DNA from: Chromatiales bacterium
GTDB taxonomy: Bacteria; Pseudomonadota; Gammaproteobacteria; Steroidobacterales; GCA-2729495
Length of the DNA: 64,000 nt
Assembly (NCBI GenBank): GCA_024234935.1
Contig: JACKNI010000003.1
Location: 1-64,000, forward strand
Direction: 5' to 3'
In this document: positions 44,083-51,826 of the stretch, one piece after another
How the letters are laid out: each line of letters opens with the position of its first letter
Numbering within the stretch: the first letter of the stretch is position 1
Made by a program: the position numbers and the translations under genes
Notes under the pieces: generated by a model
Told to the model about the DNA's origin: nothing
What the model saw: only the letters and a program-made list of their open reading frames with translations
Database searches by the model: none

Positions 44083-44691
44083 CTACTTGGACAACTCGTC
44101 GATTACGTAATCTAGGACTACCGGCTCGCTAAGGCGAATCTCACCGTCTCCGAAGTCTGTTGTAACAATTCGAGTTTGATCTATCGTCCCCTCACTCTCG
44201 GGGTCTGTGAAACGCACTGCCTCAACAATCCCGTCTCCCGTCCAGATCTCGTAGATTGGATTGATCGCCTTGTAGGGCAGAAAAAAGCCGTCGAAACGGT
44301 CAACACATGCTCGACGCACACCCTCGTCTTCAATGCCTTCAAGCGTTTTGCGATACGAGGAAGTGTACCCATGTGAAACTCCTATCAAGTATCGATCTCC
44401 AACGGTCATGCCAACCTCAGAAACAAGCTCGACCTGACCCTTGCGCCAAGTATCTCCCTTAATCACTTGATCTACGTTTGCTGTGTACGCGAAGTAGCAA
44501 CGCGTCGAATGATTGCCGTTAGATTCTGCGTTTACCGCCATGCCCGCATCGATTGACACAACCAAGACATAATCAAATTGAACCTTGTACTCGGACAAAA
44601 AGCTATCATCGACTTGTCCGAAGCAGGCATTTGCAACTGCTAGTAAGACTGTTGAGCAGGCCAGGCGGAGAACTTTGCCGCAGTAGTTCAC
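44083..44691 (-). CDS. Secreted protein, candidate immunity to the RHS metallopeptidase
   Basis: 202 residues from a GTG two bases after the RHS stop. Signal peptide (about 1-24, LACSTVLLAVANACFG) then a soluble domain. The segment NVDQVIKGDTWRKGQVELVS followed by VGDRYLIGVSHG recalls the V-x-x-V-x-KG ... GxxYL pattern of bacterial TIMP/NTR-like domains; this likeness is weak and is inference. Position directly behind a toxin-like RHS tip suggests immunity. Lower GC than the flanking housekeeping genes points to transfer. Confidence 0.55.
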   Translation of the reverse strand: MNYCGKVLRLACSTVLLAVANACFGQVDDSFLSEYKVQFDYVLVVSIDAGMAVNAESNGNHSTRCYFAYTANVDQVIKGDTWRKGQVELVSEVGMTVGDRYLIGVSHGYTSSYRKTLEGIEDEGVRRACVDRFDGFFLPYKAINPIYEIWTGDGIVEAVRFTDPESEGTIDQTRIVTTDFGDGEIRLSEPVVLDYVIDELSK

Positions 44692-44693
44692 AG

Positions 44694-46466
44694 TTATTTT
44701 CCTGTCACATGCCGATAGACGTCCCGCGAATACCGGTCAGCAATATTCTCAAGACGAGGCGTGTTAGCTGGATTTCGAATGCGGCCAATATTCCCAATAG
44801 TTCTAGCTACCGCCTCAGGGGTATGGTGGCCAAACTCGTGCAATATGATTTTTACTGCGCTTTCTACGGAGCGAGCACTGCCCGCATAAAGTGTGATCCG
44901 ATCACCGACGATATCTGAGCCGGCTGGACCGAAAGTTGCCCGATGCATAGCACCAACATCGTTCGGCCCACGTTCATGGATGTACACAATTTCCGGGAAC
45001 ACTCCGTCGCTTACAGGATAGCCCTCGAACCCTTCTCGATAAATTATCTCGACATACTCAGCAGCCACCTCAACATTTAAAGCATCAGCTACTCCATCAC
45101 GCCGCAAGGCACGCTGGATATCACGTCCCTCTAAGAAATCCGATGTGACGTCCGCCTCGACTCGATTCGATTGATCCCGGCTAGCCTCGGCCCCAGCAGC
45201 TACCGCATAGCTAAACGCCGCATAGGCTGCCCCATTGGCAAACTTGCCGCCTCCAATTTCACCGGCCGTACCTCCGATGATTGCTGAGCGAAATATACCT
45301 TCACCGAAACCGCTCGCAGTACGCGTCCATGGCATGGCCACCGTCGCTGCGAATGCGCTCAGGAATCCCTCACCGAATTTGCCACCGTAGGCTTGCGCAG
45401 TGATGCCGCCCATGAAGCCCATCACCGCAGACGCCCCCAACAGCTTGCCCGGATCGGCAAATCCCAGCTGCCCCAACCCTAACGCCTGTCCGAACCCGGC
45501 ACCGACAGAGAAAAACAGGGTGTTCTGTATCGCACCTGCCAGAGAGCCCGTCTCAAGAAAGCCGACAACGAAGATGGCGATCGCTGTTTGCTCAATGGTC
45601 CACCCACCGGCCAACGCAAAGAGAGCACCCACAACAAACAGATCATGCCCACTCGGATCCGTATAGCGAAGCGGATTATTTGCGGCATAAGCGTAGCGAT
45701 CAAATCCCTGGGTGCTCTGCGGAAACTGCATGAACGAGTCCGCAGACAGGAAGCGGCCAATCTGCGGGTCAAAGACCCGACCATTCATATGGATCAGCCC
45801 CAGGCGATCAAGATGCTCGTGATCGGTAAAGCCACGTGAAATGTGATCGAGCATCGTCGGGAGATAGGTGCCCGCAGCATCCCAAGTGGCGGGGTTGCGG
45901 CGCTTTCCCCATGGATCGTAGCTAAAGCGCTCAACGATCGCACCGCTGGTTTGGGTGATGGCTGTAACTGACCCGAGATGGTCTTGAAACAGATACTCGT
46001 CACGCGTATTCGCGTTGCTCCACTCTGTATGAATGGCAACGCGCGCACCACCCGCCATCACGTAATGTCGGTACTCGGTCAACGACGTGGTGTCTTTGTC
46101 GATCTGCTCGAACAATGCACCGACGTACATCGTCGTGATCGTCTCCTCGTTACCGGGTATCGCCGCATACGCTACCTGACTGTAACGCTCACCCGCCGGG
46201 CCATACCGAAAATCAGCCGAATCACCGGTGCCGTTGAAGATACTTTCGGGCAGATTGCGCTCGTTCCAGGGAATAGGACATTCAAAGCCCCTGTTGTCGG
46301 CAGTATAGCCGTGCGGCGCGATGTCGACTACCGGTGATAACGCGAGCCGGCCAATGCCGCAGCGGGTTGCACTGCGGGAAATGCGGGCGTGAGGGCCGGA
46401 TTCTCGCACCGCACGAGGCCGCAGGCGCAGGCGCTCCTCCGCACCGCTGAGCCGGGCGCGTGCCAC
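44694..46466 (-). CDS. RHS-repeat protein, 5'-truncated, with HExxH metallopeptidase tip
   Basis: 590 codons. The first 45-60 residues are out-of-frame IS91-type end sequence; true RHS homology begins near 46330. Then YD-repeat residues, the RHS core signature (GLIHMNGRVFDPQIGRFLSADSFMQ split by NRY-like AYAANNPLRYTDPSG) and the hinge GGKFANGAAYAAFSYAV. The variable C-terminus (about 190 residues) holds HEFGHH near residue 543, a zinc-metallopeptidase motif. A full RHS gene would be two to three times longer, with secretion signals at the lost 5' end. Probably an orphan, unless it recombines into an intact RHS gene. Confidence 0.75.
   Translation of the reverse strand: MARARLSGAEERLRLRPRAVRESGPHARISRSATRCGIGRLALSPVVDIAPHGYTADNRGFECPIPWNERNLPESIFNGTGDSADFRYGPAGERYSQVAYAAIPGNEETITTMYVGALFEQIDKDTTSLTEYRHYVMAGGARVAIHTEWSNANTRDEYLFQDHLGSVTAITQTSGAIVERFSYDPWGKRRNPATWDAAGTYLPTMLDHISRGFTDHEHLDRLGLIHMNGRVFDPQIGRFLSADSFMQFPQSTQGFDRYAYAANNPLRYTDPSGHDLFVVGALFALAGGWTIEQTAIAIFVVGFLETGSLAGAIQNTLFFSVGAGFGQALGLGQLGFADPGKLLGASAVMGFMGGITAQAYGGKFGEGFLSAFAATVAMPWTRTASGFGEGIFRSAIIGGTAGEIGGGKFANGAAYAAFSYAVAAGAEASRDQSNRVEADVTSDFLEGRDIQRALRRDGVADALNVEVAAEYVEIIYREGFEGYPVSDGVFPEIVYIHERGPNDVGAMHRATFGPAGSDIVGDRITLYAGSARSVESAVKIILHEFGHHTPEAVARTIGNIGRIRNPANTPRLENIADRYSRDVYRHVTGK
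45235..45303 (-). repeat. RHS hinge direct repeat, copy 1 (69 bp)
   Basis: Identical over 69 bases to 48069-48137. Encodes EGIFRSAIIGGTAGEIGGGK followed by FAN, the conserved segment before the variable RHS tip. Sequences on both sides differ between the copies. Confidence 0.95.
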
Positions 46467-46806
46467 CGCTTCAGTTGAGGTCGAACTCCCCCTGCCCCGG
46501 CGGGCCGCGCGGGCGGTTTGCAGCGGCGGCGTTCGCTGGTACCTCCCGCACCTGTATCCGGTGTTCCAGGTGCGCCAGAATCTTCCCGATCACCGCCGGA
46601 TCCTCCACGCTGGCGATGATCCGCACTTTGCCGCCGCAACTCTCGCAGCTCTCGATCTCGATGCGGAATACCCGCTTGAGCCGCTGCGCCCAGCTCATGA
46701 CCCGATGCCGCTCGGCCGGGCTGCGCTCGCTCACGCCACTCTTCTTGCCCCGCCCCGCCGGGGTGACCTGAGGGCGCAGCGCACTGTGCGGGATCAGCAG
46801 TGCCCC
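46340..46806 (-). mobile_element. IS91-type transposase 3' end remnant
   Basis: From about 46806 to 46471 the reading HSALRPQVTPAGRGKK, then VMSWAQRLKRVFRIEIESC, ESCGGKVRIIASVEDPAVI and the closing PPGQGEFDLN is the C-terminal domain with zinc Cys pair found in one large group of IS91-family transposases. The catalytic Tyr domain is missing. The non-coding tail (46470 to about 46340) then abuts truncated RHS sequence, so this end of the element marks a junction. Confidence 0.75.
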
Positions 46807-47052
46807 GACGGGTGGGTAAAAGAACGACACGATCGAGCCCACTATACCCAGCAGCCCGTGCCCGCTCGGATCCGTATAACTCAGTGGGCTGTTGCCCACG
46901 TACGCATAACGGTCAAAGCCCTGCGTGCTCTCCGGAAACTGTATCAGCGGATCCGCCGACAGGAAACAACCCAGCTCCGGATCGCACACCCGGCCGTTCA
47001 TGTGGATCAGACAAACGAATGCTCGGGCACCGCACCCTGCGACATCTATCAA
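46471..47052 (-). pseudogene. Chimeric frame: RHS core fragment fused to IS91 transposase tail
   Basis: One open frame of 193 codons. Residues about 12-82 are RHS core (LIHMNGRVCDPELGCFLSAD, AYVGNSPLSYTDPSG), with two normally aromatic or basic positions replaced by Cys. Residues about 83-193 are the IS91-type transposase C-terminus. Starts inside the end of the four-helix membrane protein gene. I regard it as an accidental fusion of two broken genes. Confidence 0.75.
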
Positions 47053-47531
47053 CGAGAGAAAAAGAAATCACGGGCACGTTTGCCAGTGAGGTACCAATAG
47101 TTTCCAGCCAACCACGCAATCCAAAGGAGCGGTGTCGAGAATGCCCACCATTGTGGCCACGACCAAGCACCCAGAGTTTCGCGAACTGGAGCTGAAAGTG
47201 CATATTGCACAATCAGCAGCCCATCCCATGTACCTCCCAACGCCAAGATCGTAGAAGCGGCCAGAAAGATATTCCGAGCGCTCCGACGACCGGTGACCAT
47301 GGCCGCGCTGGAAATACAAACCACTACCAGTACGGCTGTCAACACGATCGACCGTAGCAGGGCGCCAGGTGCCCAGTGGCCCAAATGATACTCATGCAAG
47401 ACCACGTAGGCACCTTCAAACATCACGATCGCGACAAACCACGCGACAACCAAGATCATCCAGATTCCCAACGGACGTGACAACCGTCGTTTGCTCCGCA
47501 CTTGCCCCTCGCCCGAAGCCGCCGCGTTCAT
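47049..47531 (-). CDS. Four-helix membrane protein, candidate immunity to the JAMM-type RHS tip
   Basis: 160 residues, with hydrophobic helices near 24-46, 60-80, 88-108 and 128-147. The family is not recognised. The ATG overlaps the TGA of the RHS tip gene (ATGA), the standard toxin-immunity coupling. A membrane immunity protein would suit a toxin entering or acting at the inner membrane, but that is inference. Confidence 0.55.
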   Translation of the reverse strand: MNAAASGEGQVRSKRRLSRPLGIWMILVVAWFVAIVMFEGAYVVLHEYHLGHWAPGALLRSIVLTAVLVVVCISSAAMVTGRRSARNIFLAASTILALGGTWDGLLIVQYALSAPVRETLGAWSWPQWWAFSTPLLWIAWLAGNYWYLTGKRARDFFFSR

Positions 47532-48137
47532 CTGAACCCAGCACTCTTTCCGTAGTAGATGAACTCCCGTACGCCTAACGGGGTTTTTCCTTGAATGACA
47601 TGGAACGCACCCGGATAGTCACCGGCTACTTGCATGTCGTTTGTAGAGGGCCCTTGGACATAGTTTCTGTACGCCCTATTTCCGAATGACCATGCACGCG
47701 GATGCGTATGCTCAACAAGCGCGACCCTGTAGCCCTTGGGCTTGGGAAGCGAGCTCGGTAGCCCAACAAAGTCGCTATTGCTTCCAGCCGCATAGAATTC
47801 GTACTTGAGGCTACCGTCAGTCAGGCTTTCGTAGGCCACGAGCGCATGCTCTTTGGCTCCGATTTCAGTTCCGAACCAACCCTTCGAATCCTCCCAGAGG
47901 CGGTTTTCGTTGGCTACCAGCTCCGGATTTGCTTCACGGAGAGCCGCCAGCCCGGCCGGAGCGTCGTCCGTAAACGGACCGGCGCTGTCGCCGTCAGAAA
48001 GTCCGTACCGCACGCGCTTATCTCTGATGCTGCCAAACGCCTGCACAAACGCCCCGGTAACCGCGCCGTTGGCAAACTTGCCGCCTCCAATTTCACCGGC
48101 CGTACCTCCGATGATTGCTGAGCGAAATATACCTTCA
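47528..48137 (-). pseudogene. Orphan RHS C-terminal cassette with JAMM/DUF4329-like domain
   Basis: Starts at the conserved hinge (48137 down), reads FANGAVTGAFVQAF and then a variable domain of about 150 residues. It has HALVAYESL, a HTHP motif followed by PSTND, resembling the H-x-H-P ... S-x-x-D metal site of JAMM/MPN proteins in the DUF4329 group. The RHS core 5' to the hinge is missing; a short unrelated stretch separates it from an IS3-family element. The frame is open back to 48295 in the IS, so it is unclear whether it is translated. Confidence 0.7.
48069..48137 (-). repeat. RHS hinge direct repeat, copy 2 (69 bp)
   Basis: Identical to 45235-45303. Homology to the other copy stops at 48137 on the 5' side (gene sense) and just past the FANGA codons on the 3' side. 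Confidence 0.95.
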
Positions 48138-48156
48138 TGTTGACGTCCATCCAAAA

Positions 48157-49780
48157 TTGACCCACTGGGGGTGCGGACAGAACCTTGGACTGGTTTAGGT
48201 TGCATATCCGAGGTTCGCGCGGTACTCCATAGGACTGCGTGAACCCAGTGAGATTTTGATCCGCTCTTCGTTGTACCAGCGAATGTACGAGTCAACCTCT
48301 ACGATGAAGTGCTCGATGGTCGTGGTCTGCCAGCTTCCCGGGTAGAAAAGCTCATTCTTCAAACGGCCGAAGAAGCCCTCACATGCAGCATTGTCTGGGG
48401 AACAGGCTTTGCGGGACATCGAGCGAATCAGGCGTGCACCATCAATTCGAGACAGCCAGCCCGGCCATCGATAGTGGGCGCCGCGATCAGAGTGCACGAT
48501 GGGTCGGTCAGGGCCGTTGGCAACCGTCTCGATGGCCGTGTCGAGCATGGTGTTCACGAGTTCAGCGTCTGGCGTTGTACCCAGCGACCAGCTGACGACC
48601 AGACCGTCGAAGCAGTCGATGATCGGTGACAGGTACACCTTGCCGGCCGGGATATGGAACTCCGTAATGTCGGTGAGCCACTTCTGATTTGGCGCGGCCG
48701 ACCGGAAGTCGCGATTGATCAGATTCTCCGGCGCAGGACTGATCTCGCCCAGGTACGAGCCGTACCGGCGCCGCTTTGGAGTGGCAGCGATTAAGTTCTC
48801 CTGCTTCATCAGGCGCCGCACAACCTTCTCCGAGAGGGAGATGCACATCCGTCGCAACGACGCGTGCATCCTGCGGTAGCCGTAGCAGCGACGATTCCTC
48901 TCGAAGATCTCGGCGAGTGTGCGGCGCACGTCGACATACCGGTCCCCGAGGCGAATCTGGCCACGGTGGTAGAAATAGGAGCTGCGCGCCAGGTCCAGCG
49001 CCGCCAGCAGTTCCTTGACGGCATGAACCGGTCTCAGGGCATCAACCAGCATCGTCTTCTCCCGATTGGTCAGGAGCTGCAGGTTGACGCCCAGGTCTTT
49101 TTTTATGATTTCGTTGGCCTTTTTCAGCAGGTCGTGTTCGAGCTGAAGTCGTCGCAGCTCGCCTTTCAGCGCTGCCAGTTGTTGCTCCACCTGGGCCTTG
49201 TCCGGGTCGGCCGGCGGTTTGCTTTGGCGTTTCATCGATGCAGGCGCCTCTCGACCGAGTAGCTGATTCTTCCAGTTGTACAAGGTTTCCCTCGAGACGC
49301 CTAGATCCTGCGCGATGGCTTGGGCCTTCCCCTGCCGCGTACAGAGGGCAATCACGGCTTCTTGCTTTACCTCCAGGGGGCTCGGTACTGCGCGACTGCG
49401 CCCGACACTGCGCTGACAGAGTTCCGGATGCCGCTCGTAAATCCAGCTCCGCAACACCGACCGGCAGGGATAGCCCAGCACTTTCCGGGTGAAATCGATG
49501 CAGCGTCCATGGTGGAGAAAATGAGCCACAGCAGCCTCCTGCTGTGCCATCGAGTACTTCGGTGCACGGTGAAATCCCTTCGCAAGGTCGCCTCGCCGCT
49601 CGTATTCCCGGTACCAGACCTTCAACGCGTTCTTGGTCGGATAACCCAATTGCCGAATGGTCGCCTTCACACGCTTGCCCAGCTTGATGTAGAGCTCGAC
49701 CGCGCGGATCCTGTCTTCGTACGTGTACATGAACTACCTCCAGGTAGTCCAAGTTCTTGTCCGCACCCCCCCCGGGTCAA
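48157..49780 (-). mobile_element. IS3-family insertion sequence, 1.6 kb, apparently intact
   Basis: Terminal inverted repeats of about 36 bases begin TTGACCC at 48157 and (inverted) at 49780, sharing GGGGGTGCGGACA and TTGGACT with few mismatches. One transposase gene fills the interior. Flanking bases (CAAAA and TATTG) show no target duplication, suggesting a later deletion or recombination at one side. It separates the RHS tip from a truncated GH3 gene. Confidence 0.85.
48195..49730 (-). CDS. IS3-family transposase, single fused reading frame
   Basis: 511 residues. N-terminal helix-turn-helix domains (YEDRIRAVELYIKLGKRVKA and a second, VSRETLYNWKNQLLG), a coiled coil (LAALKGELRRLQLEHDLLKKA), an HTH_21 segment (YGYRRMHASLRR) and a DDE integrase core with Asp in WLTDITEF, Asp in VHSDRG and Glu in NAACEGFFGRLK. 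OrfA and OrfB functions are in one frame, so no programmed frameshift is needed. All catalytic residues are present. Confidence 0.92.
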   Translation of the reverse strand: MYTYEDRIRAVELYIKLGKRVKATIRQLGYPTKNALKVWYREYERRGDLAKGFHRAPKYSMAQQEAAVAHFLHHGRCIDFTRKVLGYPCRSVLRSWIYERHPELCQRSVGRSRAVPSPLEVKQEAVIALCTRQGKAQAIAQDLGVSRETLYNWKNQLLGREAPASMKRQSKPPADPDKAQVEQQLAALKGELRRLQLEHDLLKKANEIIKKDLGVNLQLLTNREKTMLVDALRPVHAVKELLAALDLARSSYFYHRGQIRLGDRYVDVRRTLAEIFERNRRCYGYRRMHASLRRMCISLSEKVVRRLMKQENLIAATPKRRRYGSYLGEISPAPENLINRDFRSAAPNQKWLTDITEFHIPAGKVYLSPIIDCFDGLVVSWSLGTTPDAELVNTMLDTAIETVANGPDRPIVHSDRGAHYRWPGWLSRIDGARLIRSMSRKACSPDNAACEGFFGRLKNELFYPGSWQTTTIEHFIVEVDSYIRWYNEERIKISLGSRSPMEYRANLGYAT

Positions 49781-50848
49781 TATTGGGTGAAAATCAACAA
49801 GCACTGGCCACAGCTGGTCCGCGACCTACATTCTGGCGCCATTTGCCCCGACCTCAATCTACCGGCCGGAACGCGAGCCGCATTGTCGCCAATTCTGCGT
49901 CCGAATCCGGCGCGTGCGGAAACTGTCGCTAGAGCATTCGGGCACGGCCTTGACGCAATACTGCAACGGCTCTGGCCTGAACTTCGCGTCTTGTGCAGCG
50001 TGACGACGGGTAGCTTCGCCGCCACCGTTCCACGCCTTCGCGCGCTATTGGGTCCTGATGTATCGCTATTCAGCGGTACTTATGCCGCTTCGGAAGCCGT
50101 CATCGGAGTGCAGCTGGAACTTGACTCGGAGCACTACACGTTGGCAAACGGTAGCGCGTATTTCGAGTTTGTGCCGATGGCTGATGCCGATGCTGCACAG
50201 CCAACAACCGTTGGTCCGGGCGACCTGGAGCTGGGGCACGAGTATGAAGTGGTTGTAACGACTGCGGCTGGCCTATATCGCTATAGACTCGGTGACGTGA
50301 TTCGTGTCACCGGACGTCAAGGCAGCACACCTCGATTCACGTTCTCCTACCGCTTGGGGACGGTACTCGATCTGCTCGGCGAGAAAACCACGGAAGCCCA
50401 GGCACGCCAAGCTATTTTCGCGGCGGCCGAACAAAGCCTGGGCTCCGATGCCGTCGTGAATGGCTACGCACTGGCCCGCTCACCGCAAGACATACGGTCT
50501 CGTTACCTCGCCTTCATCGAGCTGTGGCCAGATGGCGGCGTGACGACAGCGCAGTTGCAAACCCTCGCGGAAAACATTGAGCACGGTCTCAGGCACTATA
50601 ACCAGACCTACTGGACGCTCGGTGGACTACGCGGTCGCATGGAGCCAGTCAGGTTGATTCTACTGCCGGTCGGCTCACTTGACCGTATATGGCGGAACGA
50701 CCGGGGTGTACACCAGAGCGCATCGAGCCAATGGAAGGCACGAAACCTTGTTTCGTCTGATGCTGATATTGAATCCTTGACCCGTATGGCTGTCTGGATG
50801 GGTACCGCAGCCACCTCGTCAATAGAAGTGCGCACCAGCCATCACTAG
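49781..50848 (+). pseudogene. GH3-family acyl-acid amido synthetase, N-terminally truncated
   Basis: About 355 codons of a GH3 protein starting abruptly at the IS boundary. ATP-binding motif 2 (LFSGTYAASEAVIGV) and motif 3 (AGLYRYRLGDVIRV) are visible, but the first third with motif 1 is missing. GH3 enzymes adenylate carboxylic acids and join them to amino acids; bacterial members are little studied. Not likely to be active. Confidence 0.8.
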
Positions 50849-50879
50849 GCCCAAGCTGAAATGCCTGATGTGGACAAGC

Positions 50880-51250
50880 AGTGACACGCGGAACCGATTC
50901 GCGGCGAGCGGCGCACGAACGAGAGGCACGTATCGCCGACCGATCCGGAGGCCAATGTACCACAAGGGGAACGGCCAGCCGGCCAAGCTTTACTGCATGG
51001 GGCATGTGCGGATGGATCACCAGCACGGCTTGCCGGTCGATGTCGAGGTGACCGAGGCGGATGGTTATGCCGAGCGTACCGCAGCGCTGGCCATACTCGA
51101 TCGTCAGCCGGCCCGAGGCCAGCGTATGCTGGCTGCCGACAATGCCAATGACACGGCGGACTTCGTCGCCGACTGTCGGGCGCGCGGTGTGACGCCGCAT
51201 TTGGCCTGCAATGTCAGCCGACCAGGCAGCTCGGCACTCGATACCCGCCA
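50880..51250 (+). pseudogene. IS5-type transposase fragment
   Basis: The reading MYHKGNGQPAKLYCMGHVRM, then GLPVDVEVTEADGYAER, and DTADFVADCRARGVTPHLACN is the middle of an IS5/IS1182-like DDE transposase. A frame change near 50955 separates it from an upstream PTDPEANV segment. Both ends are absent, so it is a dead remnant. Confidence 0.7.
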
Positions 51251-51254
51251 TGCG

Positions 51255-51390
51255 GACCATCGCCGGATGCCGGGTCACGGTATGCGTCACGCCGGTGGCC
51301 AGACGCAGGGTGTGCGTGCGTCCGGCGAGCAGGGCAAGAATGGCGTAGGCATCGCGCAATCACCACCGGAGACATCAGCAGGCATGCGAA
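51255..51390 (-). pseudogene. Possible luciferase-like oxidoreductase fragment
   Basis: About 40 codons reading DAYAILALLAGRTHTLRLAT then GVTHTVTRHPAM resemble the DP-x-ALA-x-LAA-x-T-x-RLGTGVT ... TRHP motif of LLM-class flavin-dependent oxidoreductases. Only this scrap is present between the IS5 fragment and rnpB. Low certainty. Confidence 0.35.
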
Positions 51391-51394
51391 AAAA

Positions 51395-51763
51395 GAGCGA
51401 GTCGGCCGATAAGCCGGGTTCTGTCGTGGACAATCATTCCTCTGGGATCGTTGTCACCAACGACCTCAAGCGACCTACCCGGAAGCCCGCGGGGCGACGG
51501 TGCCTTCCTTGCGGAATGCTGCTTCCCTATTTGGTCTTGCTCCGGGTGGGGTTTACCTAAGCCGCGAAGTGTTGCCACCCGCGCGGTGCGCTCTTACCGC
51601 ACCTTTTCACCCTTGCCGGGGTCTTGCGACCCTTAGGCGGTTATTTTCTGTGGCACTTTCCGTAGGCTCGCGCCTCCCAGGCGTTACCTGGCACCCTGCC
51701 CGCCGGAGCCCGGACTTTCCTCCCGCGTGCATGCACGCGAGCGATTGCCTGGCCGACTCGCCG
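51395..51763 (-). ncRNA. rnpB: RNase P RNA (class A)
   Basis: On the minus strand the hallmark GAGGAAAGTCCGGGCTCC, the GGCAGGGTGCCAGGTAACGC block, GGGTGAAAAGGTGCGGTAAG, the GGTAAACCCCACCCGGAGCA segment, and the closing ACGACAGAACCCGGCTTAT are all present. The 5' GCGAGTCGGCC pairs with 3' GGCCGACTCGC to form P1, giving about 365 nt. A run of six T (51389-51394) follows P1. Cleaves tRNA leaders with RnpA. Confidence 0.97.
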
Positions 51764-51767
51764 GGCA

Positions 51768-51773
51768 AGTATA
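51768..51773 (-). promoter_or_regulatory. rnpB -10 element
   Basis: TATACT on the minus strand lies seven bases before the 5' end deduced from P1 pairing (about 51761). No strong -35 was seen upstream. Confidence 0.6.
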
Positions 51774-51826
51774 GGGGTAATCCGGTGTGATACGGAGAGC
51801 ACGCGCAGGAGCGCATTCAGGCAGTC

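Noticed and set aside
43188..51394. CRISPR array or cas genes in the accessory region
   Set aside because: No regularly spaced short repeats and no Cas-like protein; the repeats present are RHS hinges and IS ends.
51805..51823. GCAGGAGCGCATTCAGGC, resembling half a REP unit between rnpB and rsmI
   Set aside because: Several mismatches and no pairing arm; at best a decayed REP.
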